Shown: positions 25,289 through 35,034 of the stretch, piece after piece | How positions within the stretch are numbered: the first letter of the stretch is position 1 | Layout of the letters: the number at the start of each line of letters is the position of its first letter | Assembly (NCBI RefSeq): GCF_019710635.1 | Contig: NZ_JAIFZS010000044.1 | Coordinates: 1 to 64,000 of the forward strand | Direction of reading: 5' to 3' | Source of the DNA: Mycolicibacterium xanthum | GTDB lineage: Bacteria > Actinomycetota > Actinomycetes > Mycobacteriales > Mycobacteriaceae | DNA length: 64,000 nucleotides | The notes under the pieces: generated by a model | The model's database searches: none | Seen by the model: only the letters and a program-made list of their open reading frames with translations | Told to the model about the DNA's origin: nothing | Position numbers and translations under genes: made by a program

Positions 25289-26067
25289 CGGTCACTCCGC
25301 CCCGACGACGGGCACGCCCTGCAGTCGGGCGCGACCAAATGGACGGCCTTCACCGCATAGCCCGGCCAGCAGCCGATCATCGCCCAGACCCCGTGCCGCC
25401 GTTGGCCGCTGGCACACCGAGCTGTACGCATCCATCAGCGGTCGTCAGGATGAGCCCTTTCATCAGGCTGGGTGGTCCCGCCTGTGACTGGGGAGTGTCG
25501 TCAGAGTCGAGACCATTCCGGCCTGAGAACCCTCGTCGTTTTGCACTGTCCAGCTCCGGATCTGTGGAACTTCCGTGTCGCAGACGAATTCGCGCGGCCG
25601 GCGTGAATGTCATCGGCGATCCCTCGAATTGGCTCCGACCAATGCTATGCGGTCGCGTGTGAAGGTCGCCGCGACTTCAAGCCGGCGACGATTCAGCAGA
25701 CAAAGAGCGGGAAGCCGTCGTGCGGCAGGCGGCAAGGCGCCCCTGCCCGGAGCTCATCACGCGCCTCGCTGATCCACGGCCACGGGAGTGAGGCACCACA
25801 GGACGAGATGGAGGTGACCTTGGCCCCTACAGCATCCGTCCCGGCGCCTCGATGCTGACACGGTGGGGAAATCACCTTGCCCGATCTGACCCTCACGGGA
25901 GGATCCCCATGAGGCGCCGGAGCGCACGACGGGTCCTGGTCCGACGTGTGCCGATGCTGCCGGCACTCGAGGCGGTGTTTGCTGCCTGCAGGTGCACAAC
26001 ATGCGTTCGTTGCTTCGTCCGGACATCACCGGCGAGCGATAGCGCGGTCGGGTGAGCGGGGCAGCAC
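25289..26067. other. 779-bp region without a supported gene
   Basis: Only short frames are open on either strand and none has consistent codon bias plus a ribosome site. A minus-strand frame just upstream of the exporter (MIGCWPGYAVKAVHLVAPDC..., about 25306-25380) could be the end of a lost gene. The region probably marks the edge of inserted DNA or a degraded gene and must carry promoters for both flanking genes. Confidence 0.5.
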
Positions 26068-27489
26068 ATGCGACCGAGATTTCCACGACGACCTGCGCGA
26101 GATATTCGCGCAGCCGGTCGCGTGACGCTGATCGCCTGGGAGGCTTGGCGTTTCCGGCGCGGTGCCGACAATGCCGCCTCCCACCGCCGGCAGGCCCGGC
26201 TGCAGGCGCTCGTCCAGCATGCCCGAACGGCCTCGCCGTATTACCGCCGCTTGTACCGACACGTCCCTGCGGGGCCGGCGCAGTTGGCGTCACTGCCCAT
26301 CGTGTCCAAGCGCGACCTGATGGCACACTTCGACGACTGGGTCACCGACCCGGACATCACCATCGCCTCGCTGCGGCGCGACTTCCTGTCCGACCACTCG
26401 CTCGTGGGGGCTCGCTACCTGGGCCGCTACCACGTCGCGACGACGTCGGGAACGAGCGGGGAGCCGGCCATCCTGATTCACGACGACGCGTCGTGGGCGG
26501 TATTCCAGTTCGTGGGCCGGCGCGGCGAAGGACGGTTCATCGCTCGCCGGAACCTGCTGTCCGGGGTGCTGCGGCGCGGTCTGCGGGTGGCAGCACTGTT
26601 CGTCGCCGACGGGCACGTCGGCGCCTTCGCCGCGTTGGAGTCTGCCCGCCGGCGCAGCCGCTTTCTCGCCGACCGTGTGCGCGTGTTCTCGGTGCTGCGG
26701 CCGCTGCCCGATCTGGTCGGCGAGATCGACGAGTTTCAGCCCACGGTCCTCGAGGGCTACCCGAGCGCATTGGGGTTGCTGGCCGGTGAACAACGGGCCG
26801 GCCGGCTGGCGATCCGGCCGCTGCTGGCGGTCACCGCAGGTGAGCAGCTGACGGCGGCGCTGCGCGCCGGTATCGAGTCGGCGTTGGGCTGCCCGGTGGA
26901 AAACCGGTATGCCTCAGCCGAGTTCCCGGGCTTGTCGATGGAATGCCGGTACGGCTTCTTCCACGTCAACAGCGACTGGTATCTGTTCGAGCCGGTCGAT
27001 GAGAACTACCGGCCGGTCGCGGCGGGCGTTGTCTCCCACACGGTTCTGGTCACCAACCTGGCCAACCGGGTGCAGCCGCTGATCCGCTACGACCTGGGCG
27101 ACCGGGTGAAAGTGGCCGACACGCCATGCAGGTGCGGTAATCGGCTGCCGGCGATCTCCGTCGAAGGCCGTACCAGCGACCTCCTCTCGTTCGACGCACC
27201 GGACGGGACGACGGTCACGGTGCTGCCGCTGGCGCTGGTGGAGGTCATCGAGGAGACCCCCGGTGTGCACCGGTGCCAGGCTGTCCGCACCGGCCCGCGG
27301 GCCTTGAGCGTGCGACTGGAGATGTCGTCCGGCGCCGACCCGGAACAGGTGTGGCGTGCGATCGACGAGCAGCTGCAGGCGTTCTTCGCCGCACAGGGAA
27401 CCGCGCCAGTCGTCGTGGAACACGCGGCCGAACCGCCGGCGATCGACCCGAGAAGCGGCAAGTTCCGCCAGGTATGGTCGGTGCGCTAG
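26068..27489 (+). CDS. CapK/PaaK-like adenylate-forming enzyme
   Basis: 473-aa member of the phenylacetate-CoA ligase/CapK family (COG1541). ATTSGTSGEPAIL (near residue 130) is the ATP-binding P-loop. ENRYASAEFPGLSMEC holds the adenine-binding region, and RYDLGDRVKVADTPCRCGNRLP contains the Asp of the A8-like motif and the paired cysteines seen in this family. It should activate a carboxylate as an acyl-adenylate. The substrate is unknown; CapK relatives act in polysaccharide decoration, PaaK in aromatic catabolism. ATG 26068 follows GAGCGGGG. No partner genes adjoin it. Confidence 0.8.
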   Translation: MRPRFPRRPARDIRAAGRVTLIAWEAWRFRRGADNAASHRRQARLQALVQHARTASPYYRRLYRHVPAGPAQLASLPIVSKRDLMAHFDDWVTDPDITIASLRRDFLSDHSLVGARYLGRYHVATTSGTSGEPAILIHDDASWAVFQFVGRRGEGRFIARRNLLSGVLRRGLRVAALFVADGHVGAFAALESARRRSRFLADRVRVFSVLRPLPDLVGEIDEFQPTVLEGYPSALGLLAGEQRAGRLAIRPLLAVTAGEQLTAALRAGIESALGCPVENRYASAEFPGLSMECRYGFFHVNSDWYLFEPVDENYRPVAAGVVSHTVLVTNLANRVQPLIRYDLGDRVKVADTPCRCGNRLPAISVEGRTSDLLSFDAPDGTTVTVLPLALVEVIEETPGVHRCQAVRTGPRALSVRLEMSSGADPEQVWRAIDEQLQAFFAAQGTAPVVVEHAAEPPAIDPRSGKFRQVWSVR

Positions 27490-27758
27490 CGGCTACACGG
27501 GCCCGGGCAAGTCCGGGGCACCCGCCCATGGCGTGGACAAACCGGGCGGGCAGTCGGGCAGGAACCGGAGGCTGCGGCGGCGGTCGGGCCCGCTGGCAGC
27601 CCGGGACCACTCCCCGGCGCCCGACGGCCGCGGGAAGGCAACCCTGCCCTTGTGGCCAGCAACTTTTGTAAGTTTGCTGATATTCCGCATTCTCAGCTCG
27701 ATCTCAGCTACGTTCTGTGATGACTACGAGGTCACAACTCTGAAACGTGAGGGTCACA

Positions 27759-29183
27759 ATGCAGATATCCGTCCGTTCGTATCTCACCGCCGGTGTCGCG
27801 ATGTTCGGTGCGAGCGCGATTGCTCTCGCCCCCGTCCAGGCACTGCCTGCGGATGCGGCGACGACCGCCCATGCGGCCAGCTCACAGTCGGTCGCGTTCA
27901 CTGCGGGGTTCGACCCCATCACGCCGTGGCTGGAGGTGTGGAACAACTCCAAGGCCAACGTCGCCGCGCTGGTCAATGCGTACCTGGAGGCGCCCTTTCC
28001 GATAACCCGGCAGGTGATTGCCAATCAGCTGCTTTACCTGTCGGAGCTGCCCGACATCGGACTGATCGTGGATCAGATCGTGGCCAACCTCGGCGCAGCG
28101 ATCGAAGCCCCGTTCGCCGAGGACACCAGCACCCTCGACGAGGCGCACGCCGCCATCTACGACATCCTCGTGAACGGCCTGCAGATCGAGTTCCCACCCC
28201 CCATTCCTCCGATCGTTATCATTCCTCCGATCATCCCGGAGGACCTCCAGCCCCTGGTCGCGCTGACCACGACGTACCTCAGCGGAGCGCTGCTCGGCCT
28301 CGTTGGGCCGGTGATCGGGCCCCTCATCGTTCTCGCAGCCGGCGTCGAGGGCATCGTCGAGAACCTGTTCGGTGAGCAGCCCGATTTCGCGGCTGCGCTC
28401 AATGACCTGGTCGACATCCCGGCGAACATGACCAACGCCTTCTTGAACGGCGGCACGGTCCTCAACCTGGCCCCGCTGATCGGCCTGCTGAACATCGACC
28501 TGCCCGATGGTGTCGACAGCGTCGGTATCGCGATGGGTGGGCTGCTCAGTCCGGGGGGCTCGCTGTTCAACGCCGTGGATATCAGTGCCTCCTTGCCGGA
28601 CTTGCCCCCGATCGTCCTCCCGGGACAGGGTCCGGGCCTCATCGGCTCGCTCATCGGGTTGGACCAGCTCATCGGCAAGGCGATCGGCGGGGACGGTCAG
28701 GGCAATCCGCTCCAGCCAAGCGACATCGTCGATGACGAGGAATCCGGCGATTCCGCGTCGGATGTGATGAGGTCGTCGATCAGCGAGGGTCCCGCAGAGT
28801 TCGACTCGCTGTCGGTGCAGACCCTCGACGAGGACCCGGCGACGGATCCGCTGCCAGGTGGGCAGGACGAGTCCGCCGGCGGCGGATCGGAAGGCTCCGC
28901 GCAGGGCACCGGCGACGACGAACTCGGCGGTGACGAGTCCGGCGACGAGTCCGGTGGCGACGAGCTCACCGGCGACGAACTCGGCGGCGACGAACTCGAC
29001 GGCGACGAATCCGGCGACGAATCCGGCGACGAATCCGGCAGCGACGAACTCGGCGGCGACGAATCCGGCGACGAATCCGGCAGCGACGAATCCGGCAACG
29101 ACACCAAACCCGGCAATGACGACTCCGGAAACGACGCCGGCGACCATGAGTCGGGGGACGGCGGCAACGCGACCGCCGCCTGA
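27759..29183 (+). CDS. gjpA: GjpA-type outer-membrane porin with acidic repeat tail
   Basis: 474-aa secreted protein. MQISVRSYLTAGVAMFGASAIALAP is the signal peptide, and the following chain (SVAFTAGFDPITPWLEVWNNSKANVAALVNAYLEAPFP...) is typical of the actinobacterial GjpA porin family described in Gordonia. The middle is hydrophobic with proline-rich stretches. From about residue 385 the protein becomes a low-complexity Asp/Glu/Ser/Gly tail built of GDESGDE/GDELGGDE units, strongly negative. ATG 27759 has GAGGG 6-10 bases upstream. It is monocistronic and followed by a hairpin. Membership in GjpA is by recognition of the N-terminal region; pore function is not shown. Confidence 0.75.
   Translation: MQISVRSYLTAGVAMFGASAIALAPVQALPADAATTAHAASSQSVAFTAGFDPITPWLEVWNNSKANVAALVNAYLEAPFPITRQVIANQLLYLSELPDIGLIVDQIVANLGAAIEAPFAEDTSTLDEAHAAIYDILVNGLQIEFPPPIPPIVIIPPIIPEDLQPLVALTTTYLSGALLGLVGPVIGPLIVLAAGVEGIVENLFGEQPDFAAALNDLVDIPANMTNAFLNGGTVLNLAPLIGLLNIDLPDGVDSVGIAMGGLLSPGGSLFNAVDISASLPDLPPIVLPGQGPGLIGSLIGLDQLIGKAIGGDGQGNPLQPSDIVDDEESGDSASDVMRSSISEGPAEFDSLSVQTLDEDPATDPLPGGQDESAGGGSEGSAQGTGDDELGGDESGDESGGDELTGDELGGDELDGDESGDESGDESGSDELGGDESGDESGSDESGNDTKPGNDDSGNDAGDHESGDGGNATAA
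28912..29120 (+). repeat. Short tandem repeats coding the acidic tail
   Basis: Near-perfect 12-15-base units of the type GGCGACGAATCC / GGCGACGAACTC run for about 200 bases, coding GDES and GDEL. The DNA-level similarity shows recent slippage or unequal exchange, so tail length may vary between strains. Confidence 0.85.
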
Positions 29184-29222
29184 TTCGGCGCCGTCAGAAA
29201 CGTAGCGAGCAACAACTGCTCA

Positions 29223-29260
29223 GGGTGCGGTGGGAACGGTCATCCGTTCCTGCCGCACCC
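29223..29260 (+). terminator. Strong hairpin after the porin gene
   Basis: GGGTGCGGTGGGAACGG and its near-perfect complement are separated by a 4-base loop: a 17-bp stem with two mismatches, 40 bp after the porin stop. There is no U-tract. It could end transcription from both convergent sides. Confidence 0.6.
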
Positions 29261-29387
29261 GGCGCCGCACGCCGCACCCGGGGTGACCCCGGTTTGACCA
29301 TCGGTCGGTCGAAGTTCGCTGGAGCTATGCCGATGCAACCCCATCGGGCATGTCACCTCGCTGACCCCGAACCGCACGCAGGGCGGC

Positions 29388-30053
29388 TCAGGTCGCGGCA
29401 GCGACCCCGAGTTCGTCGAGAAGGTGGCGGACGCGCCCTTCGATGTCGTCGCGGATGGCGCGCACCGCCTCGACGGACTGGCCGGCCGGGTCCGGCAGAT
29501 CCCAGTTCTCGTACCGCTTGCCGGGAAGGACGGGGCAAGTGTCACCACAACCCATCGTAATGACGACATCGGCGGCCCGCACGATTTCGTCGGTCCACGG
29601 CTTGGGAAACTCGCCGGTGATGTCGATGCCGACCTCGGCCATCGCCTCGATGGCCGCAGGATTGATCTCGTGACCGGGTTGCGAGCCGCCCGACCAGGCG
29701 TGGGCGGCCTCGCCGGCCAGATGGGTGAAGTAGCCGAGCGCCATCTGCGATCGTCCGGCGTTGTGCGTACACAGGAACAGGGCGGTGGGTTTACCGTCCG
29801 CACTACCCTCCGCCCGTTCGAGCGCGTGCAGTCGCTGACGTGTGAATCGCTCGGCCAGCAGGGGCAGGAAGTTGGGAACCTTGGCGTGGTCGGCGAATTG
29901 CTCGTACGAGGAATGCAGGAATGTATCGACGGTCTCTGCGCCGATCCTGCCGTCGAACTCGCGCTCGAGGGCCGCTGCAGCGTGTTTGAGGGCGACCCGC
30001 TGATCGATGGAGAGGTCGTGGCGGAGCTGGTGGGTGACGGGTGTTTCACTCAT
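29388..30053 (-). CDS. arsC: Arsenate reductase, LMW-phosphatase type with N-terminal helical domain
   Basis: 221-aa protein. The C-terminal half is the low-molecular-weight tyrosine-phosphatase fold used by thiol-dependent arsenate reductases: P-loop CTHNAGRS near residue 96 (Cys and Arg of CX5R) and the general-acid loop WDLPDP. Further cysteines lie in TMGCGDTCPV, giving the thiol relay. The N-terminal 75 residues (LSIDQRVALKHAAAALEREFDGRIG...) are the three-helix domain seen in actinobacterial versions. Mycothiol or thioredoxin would recycle it. No ArsR regulator or arsenite pump lies beside it. Confidence 0.88.
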   Translation of the reverse strand: MSETPVTHQLRHDLSIDQRVALKHAAAALEREFDGRIGAETVDTFLHSSYEQFADHAKVPNFLPLLAERFTRQRLHALERAEGSADGKPTALFLCTHNAGRSQMALGYFTHLAGEAAHAWSGGSQPGHEINPAAIEAMAEVGIDITGEFPKPWTDEIVRAADVVITMGCGDTCPVLPGKRYENWDLPDPAGQSVEAVRAIRDDIEGRVRHLLDELGVAAAT

Positions 30054-30471
30054 GGTCCGTCGATTTTGACATTCATCGAATCCGCCGACAAGCACCGTTG
30101 AGCAGGGAGACCGAGGACAGCGCGCCGGACTACGGCGCGGCCGTCGCCGCCCAGGCCCGCGTGGGGACGCTCGGCCACGGCGCAGACCGTGGACCAGTCG
30201 ACGCCCCCGGGAAAGCCGCCGTTCATGGAGCTGACCGTGACCGTGGTCCCCGCCGGGCATTCACCGTCCACGGTTGCCTCGGGAGTGCCTGCGCGCAAGG
30301 AACTTTCGCCGGGCTCGCAGACCAGGCCGTCGACGACGCGTTCTCCTCTGCCGTCTCCGAACCACACCCGCGAGCAGCGTCATCGACGCCACACCGGCGA
30401 CACCGATTCGGACGGCAGAAGCGTCCGAACCGATCCTGCTCAGGGGGCCCGACGCTACCTGTGTTGTGCCG
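30054..30471 (-). pseudogene. Possible frameshifted small lipoprotein gene
   Basis: On the minus strand one frame gives a signal-like VRIGVAGVASMTLLAG. One base later the next frame continues CGSETAEENASSTAWSASPAKVPC, which together would be a perfect lipobox LLAG-C. A third frame then reads ECPAGTTVTVSSMNGG...VDWSTVCAV. No single frame is intact. I read this as a decayed lipoprotein gene with breaks near 30365 and 30270, or a sequencing-level frameshift. Alternatively these 418 bases are plain intergenic DNA. Confidence 0.25.
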
Positions 30472-31329
30472 TCACGGTCGGGCGTTCGGGCCCTCCAAGA
30501 AGGCCACCACAGCCGTGTCGAACGCCGACGGATTCTCCAGATGCGGGAAGTGCGTGCCACCGCCGCTCCCGGTGACGCAGGCGAAGCGCGACCCCCCGAC
30601 CCGCCGGTGGATCCACCGTTGCGAGGCCAACGGAACGTTGACCGAGCCCCCGGCGATCACCAGCGTGGGCAGCTCGATGTGCGGGATGAGGGCACGCCAG
30701 TCGTGGGTCGCCACATCGAAGATCAGATCTGCGGCGTAGCGCCGGTCGAACAGCCCGTTCTGCTCGGCCAGCCAGGCCAATCGCTCGGCGGGAAAACCCG
30801 GCGAGGTGACGTCGGAGAGGAAGCCCCCGCGCGGGTCGGGACCCTGGCCGCGCAGCAGGTCGGTGAATTCGAACAGGCCGGCCGGGTCCATCGTCGCACC
30901 GGCGTCGGCCGCCTCGTCGTCGGTCCAACCCGGATTGCGCAGCGCACAGGGCATCTGGTCGATGAACACCAGCGATCGCAGCCGCTCGGTGCCGAACAAC
31001 TCGAGATAGGACCAGACGACCGCGGCGCCCATCGAGTGGCCCAGCAGGTGTACGCCGTCGAGATCGTGGGTGGTCAGCACGTCGTGGACGTCGGCCGCCA
31101 GCCGGTGCAGGTGGTAGCCGATCGGCGGGGTCGAGGACCGGCCGTGCCCACGGTGATCGATCGCCACCACCCGCCACCGGTCGGACAGCGAGCGCAGCTG
31201 AGACTCGAAGCTCTGCGCCGGCTGCGACCAGCCCGGCAGCAGGACGACGGGCGTCCCGGCCCCCGATTCGAGGTGCCGGATCAGTGCACCGTCGCCGCAT
31301 ACCGTCTCACCGCTGCGCAACCCGCTCAC
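30472..31329 (-). CDS. Alpha/beta hydrolase
   Basis: 285-aa alpha/beta-hydrolase-fold enzyme. Oxyanion strand is VVLLPGWSQPAQ, HRGHGRS follows, and the nucleophile elbow is LGHSMGAA with its Ser near residue 94. A late His in GGGTHFPHLENP completes the triad, with an acid in the FDVATHDW/IAGG region. A cap domain spans about 120-190. Substrate (ester, lactone or epoxide) is unknown. GTG 31329 overlaps the ZIP transporter stop (GTGA), so the two are coupled. Confidence 0.85.
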   Translation of the reverse strand: MSGLRSGETVCGDGALIRHLESGAGTPVVLLPGWSQPAQSFESQLRSLSDRWRVVAIDHRGHGRSSTPPIGYHLHRLAADVHDVLTTHDLDGVHLLGHSMGAAVVWSYLELFGTERLRSLVFIDQMPCALRNPGWTDDEAADAGATMDPAGLFEFTDLLRGQGPDPRGGFLSDVTSPGFPAERLAWLAEQNGLFDRRYAADLIFDVATHDWRALIPHIELPTLVIAGGSVNVPLASQRWIHRRVGGSRFACVTGSGGGTHFPHLENPSAFDTAVVAFLEGPNARP

Positions 31330-32027
31330 CCCAACGCCTCCAGACAGAACAGCGCGAGAAAGCCGATGAAGAACATCGCCGCCATCCAGGGCCGCTCCGG
31401 CGTCTCGTGGGCCTCGACGAGCAACTCCTCCACGACCAGCCACAGCAGCGCGGCAGCGGCGAACGCCAGCACGAACGTCAGAACCGGCGCGCTGGCGTCG
31501 GCCAGCAGCAGCGCGCCGACGATCGCACCGACGGCCACCACCAGGCTCAGCCCGGCCGTGACCGCGGCGGCCGCGACCCGGCTCATCCCGCAGCGCATGA
31601 GTTGCAGCGCCGCCGCCAGGCCCAGGAACAGCACCTCGGCGGTCAGCGCCACCGTGATGATCGTTGCGGTGCCGGCGGACACCGCCGCGCTGGCCCCCAC
31701 CAGCAGGCCGTCGATCAGCAGGTCGACACCGATCACCGCGAGGAATCCGACGGGCACACCGCCGGCCGCGTCGCCGTCGCCCTCGAATCGGCTCATCACC
31801 AGCAGCAGCGCCACCGCCGTCGCGAACCCGATCACCATCAACGACAGCGGGCCGCTTGCCTGCAGTTCGGGCAGCACCTCGCCGGCCACCGCGGCCATCA
31901 CGATGCCGGCCGCCAGGTGTTGCACACCGCTCACCAGCGCCGGCGACGGTGTGCGGATCACCGCGACCGCGCCACCCACCGCACCGGCGAGCACCGGGAA
32001 GACGACCAGCGAGGCCGCCGTCGTCAC
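31326..32027 (-). CDS. ZIP-family metal transporter
   Basis: 233-aa membrane protein with about eight helices. SGVQHLAAGIVMAAVAGEVLPE and GVDLLIDGLLVGAS...TAEVLFLGLAAAL correspond to the metal-binding helices 4-5 of ZIP/ZupT-like transporters, with His, Glu and Asp positions kept in part (classic HNxPEG is altered to DLLIDG). WLVVEELLVEAHETPE lies in the last helices. The atypical motif makes metal specificity uncertain. GTG 32027 is chosen since residues upstream are not hydrophobic; earlier starts are possible. Confidence 0.7.
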   Translation of the reverse strand: MTTAASLVVFPVLAGAVGGAVAVIRTPSPALVSGVQHLAAGIVMAAVAGEVLPELQASGPLSLMVIGFATAVALLLVMSRFEGDGDAAGGVPVGFLAVIGVDLLIDGLLVGASAAVSAGTATIITVALTAEVLFLGLAAALQLMRCGMSRVAAAAVTAGLSLVVAVGAIVGALLLADASAPVLTFVLAFAAAALLWLVVEELLVEAHETPERPWMAAMFFIGFLALFCLEALG

Positions 32028-32278
32028 AGCGCTGATCGCAGAACCCCCGTCCGGCGCGTCGAGACTGAGCTTGTGTGCGGGTTTCCGCCCGATTCTCGCG
32101 CACAAGTTCGGTTTCGGCGGGCCGTTGCCGGGTTTGCGGTGTCCGTCACGGGGCAATGCAGCCCGAAGGCAGAGGCGACGGTCGACATTCGCATTCTGCC
32201 CAGGTCTCGCCGGTTCAGAACTCAGCCGGCGGGGCCGCCTGCTGTTGTCACTCTGTTAGTTGTAGTAGCGTCGCGCCC

Positions 32279-33508
32279 ATGGACGGCCCGCAGGTGTGGA
32301 TCCTGGGCGGATACCAGAGCGATTTCGCGCGCAATCTCGACCGCGAGGGGTGCGACTTCGCCGGTCTGACCGGCGAGATCGTCACCGGCACACTCGACGC
32401 GGCCGGGGTCGACCCGGCGGACATCGGTGTGGTCCACGTGGCCAACGCGTTCGGCGAGCTGTTCGCCCGCCAGGGGCACCTGGGGGCGATGCCGGCCACC
32501 GTCGTCGACGGCCTGTGGAGCACCCCGGCGACCCGCCACGAGGCGGCCTGCGCCTCCGGCGGCGTCGCCACGCTCGCGGCGCTCGCCGACCTGCGCTCCG
32601 GCGCGTACCAGAGCGCCCTGGTCGTCGGCGTCGAACTGGAGAAGACCGTGCCCGGCGACACCGCGACCTCGTTCCTCGGCACGGCGGCCTGGACCGGACA
32701 CGAGGGCGCCGACGCGAAGTTCATGTGGCCGCACGTGTTCGAGGCCGTGGCCGCCGAGTACGACCGCCGCTACGGTCTCGACGACGGCCACCTGCGGGCC
32801 ATCGCGTCGCTGAATCTCACCAACGCGCGCGCCAACCGCAACGCACAGACCCGCACCTGGTCGGTTCCCGAACCGTTGACCGCCGACGACACCCAGAACC
32901 CGGTGGTCGAGGGCAGGCTGCGCCGGTTCGACTGCAGCCCGATCACCGACGGCGGCGCCGGCGTCGTGCTGGTCACCGACGACTGGCTGCGCGCCCACCC
33001 CGGGGCCCGTCCGCTGGGCCGGATCGACGGCTGGGGGCACCGGACCGTCGGCCTCGGCCTGCGCCAGAAGCTGGGCCGCTCGGCCGATGACCCCTACGTC
33101 CTGCCCCATGTCCGCGCGGCCGTGCAGGACGCCTTCGACCGGGCCCGGGTCACCCTCGACCGGGTGGACGGCTTCGAGGTGCACGACTGCTTCACGCCCA
33201 GCGAGTACCTCGCGATCGACCATATCGGGCTGACCGCACCCGGCCAGTCCTGGCAGGCGATCGAGAGCGGCGACATCGAGATCGGCGGTCGGCTTCCGAT
33301 CAACCCGAGTGGCGGCCTGATCGGCGGGGGCCACCCGGTCGGCGCATCCGGGATCCGGATGCTGCTGGACGCCGCCCGCCAGGTCAGCGGAACCGCGGAC
33401 GACTACCAGGTCGAGGGCGCCTCGACGTTCGGCACGCTCAACTTCGGCGGCAGCACCGCCACCACCGTCAGCTTCATCGTGAAAGGCCCGACAGGGAGCA
33501 AAAATTGA
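32279..33508 (+). CDS. Thiolase-family acetyl-CoA acetyltransferase (Rv0914c type)
   Basis: 409-aa thiolase-like protein of the SCP2-thiolase branch. The acylated Cys lies in HEAACASGGVATLAAL (near residue 97). The second catalytic region is GFEVHDCFTPSEYLAIDHIGL, and NPSGGLIGGGHPVGASGIRM holds the catalytic His. ATG 32279 is used; the frame is open upstream without support. The following carotenoid-type dioxygenase overlaps it (TTGA). M. tuberculosis has the same pair as Rv0914c-Rv0913c. It probably cleaves or processes a CoA ester formed from the dioxygenase product (inference). Confidence 0.88.
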   Translation: MDGPQVWILGGYQSDFARNLDREGCDFAGLTGEIVTGTLDAAGVDPADIGVVHVANAFGELFARQGHLGAMPATVVDGLWSTPATRHEAACASGGVATLAALADLRSGAYQSALVVGVELEKTVPGDTATSFLGTAAWTGHEGADAKFMWPHVFEAVAAEYDRRYGLDDGHLRAIASLNLTNARANRNAQTRTWSVPEPLTADDTQNPVVEGRLRRFDCSPITDGGAGVVLVTDDWLRAHPGARPLGRIDGWGHRTVGLGLRQKLGRSADDPYVLPHVRAAVQDAFDRARVTLDRVDGFEVHDCFTPSEYLAIDHIGLTAPGQSWQAIESGDIEIGGRLPINPSGGLIGGGHPVGASGIRMLLDAARQVSGTADDYQVEGASTFGTLNFGGSTATTVSFIVKGPTGSKN

Positions 33509-35034
33509 CCGTCCGCACCCACCCCGAGATCGTCGGCAGGTTCCTGTCCACGTTGCCGGCCGACGACGATCATCCGTACCGCACCGGCCCGTGGCGACCA
33601 CAGACCTGCGAGTGGGACGACGACGACCTGGTGGCGGTCGAGGGCAGCATTCCCGATGACCTCGACGGGGTCTATCTGCGCAACACCGAGAACCCGCTGC
33701 ACCCGGCGTTGAAGAACTACCACCCGTTCGACGGCGACGGCATGCTGCACATCGTCGGGTTCCGCGACGGAAAGGCCTTCTACCGCAACAGGTTCGTTCG
33801 CACCGACGGTTTCGCCGAGGAGAACGCCGCCGGCGGGCCGCTGTGGCCCGGCATCGCCGAACCCGTGGAACTGGCCCGCCGCGACTACGGCTGGGGCGCG
33901 CGCACGCTGATGAAGGATGCGTCGTCCACCGACGTCGTCGTGCACCGCGGTGTCGCGCTGACCAGCCACTACCAATGTGGCGACCTGTACCGGATCGACC
34001 CGTGCAGCGGCGATGCGCTGGGCAAGGAGACCTGGCACGGGGGCTTTCCGTCCGACTGGGGGGTGTCGGCGCACCCGAAGGTCGACGACCGAACCGGTGA
34101 GCTGCTGTATTTCAGCTACAGCAAGCAGGAGCCGTACCTGCGCTACGGCGCGGTGGACGCCGCGGGCCGGGTGGTACACGGGGTGGACGTCCCGCTGCCG
34201 GGTCCGCGGCTGCCGCATGACATGGCGTTCACCGAAAACTACGTGATCCTCAACGATTTTCCGCTTTTCTGGGATGCGGCGCTGCTCGAGCGCAACGTCC
34301 ACCTGCCGCGGTTCCACCGCGACATTGCGTCGCGCTTCGCGGTCGTCCCGCGCCGCGGCGACACCGCCCAGGTCACCTGGTTCGAGGCCGACCCGACCTA
34401 CGTCCTGCATTTCCCCAACGCCTACGAGGACGGCGACGAGATCGTGCTCGACGGGTTCTACCAGGGCGACCCGGAGCCCGCGGACAACGGCATGGGCAAC
34501 CGCTGGCGGCGGGCGTTCCGGTTCCTGGCCCTGGACCGCATGCAGACCCGGTTGCACCGCTGGCGCTTCAACGTGAAGACCGGGCAGGGGCGCGAGGAAC
34601 CGTTGACCGACACCATCTCCGAGTTCGGCATGATCAACCCCGGCTACGCGGGACGCCGGTATCGCTACACCTATGCCGCGACCGGCAAGCCGGCCTGGTT
34701 CCTGTTCGACGGGCTGGTCCGGCACGACCTGCTGACCGGCGGCGAACAGCGGTTCGCGTTCGACGACGGTGTCTACGGCAGCGAGACCGCGATGGCTCCG
34801 CGGGTGGGCGGCTCCGCCGAGGACGACGGATACCTGGTCACGCTGACCACCGACATGACCGCCGACGCATCCTATTGTCTGGTGTTCGACGCGGCCCGGG
34901 TCGCCGACGGACCGGTCTGCAAAATCGCTCTGCCCGAACGGATCTCCAGCGGCACACATTCGACCTGGGCTGCCGGCCCGGATCTGCCCAGGTGGCGCGA
35001 AACCGACTCGGCGGCCGCGTCGATCGGGCTCTAG
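33505..35034 (+). CDS. Carotenoid-oxygenase-family dioxygenase (Rv0913c type)
   Basis: 509-aa seven-bladed beta-propeller non-heme iron dioxygenase of the RPE65/carotenoid-cleavage family. The four iron-ligand histidines can be placed: His190 (SAHPK), His238 (LPHDMAF), His302 (YVLHFPNAYEDGD) and His485 (SGTHSTW). The N-terminal GSIPDDLDGVYLRNTEN is family-typical. Substrates may be carotenoids, apocarotenoids or stilbene-like phenylpropenes. TTG 33505 overlaps the thiolase stop, and the next gene's TTG abuts its stop, so the three genes are one transcript. Confidence 0.9.
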   Translation: MTVRTHPEIVGRFLSTLPADDDHPYRTGPWRPQTCEWDDDDLVAVEGSIPDDLDGVYLRNTENPLHPALKNYHPFDGDGMLHIVGFRDGKAFYRNRFVRTDGFAEENAAGGPLWPGIAEPVELARRDYGWGARTLMKDASSTDVVVHRGVALTSHYQCGDLYRIDPCSGDALGKETWHGGFPSDWGVSAHPKVDDRTGELLYFSYSKQEPYLRYGAVDAAGRVVHGVDVPLPGPRLPHDMAFTENYVILNDFPLFWDAALLERNVHLPRFHRDIASRFAVVPRRGDTAQVTWFEADPTYVLHFPNAYEDGDEIVLDGFYQGDPEPADNGMGNRWRRAFRFLALDRMQTRLHRWRFNVKTGQGREEPLTDTISEFGMINPGYAGRRYRYTYAATGKPAWFLFDGLVRHDLLTGGEQRFAFDDGVYGSETAMAPRVGGSAEDDGYLVTLTTDMTADASYCLVFDAARVADGPVCKIALPERISSGTHSTWAAGPDLPRWRETDSAAASIGL

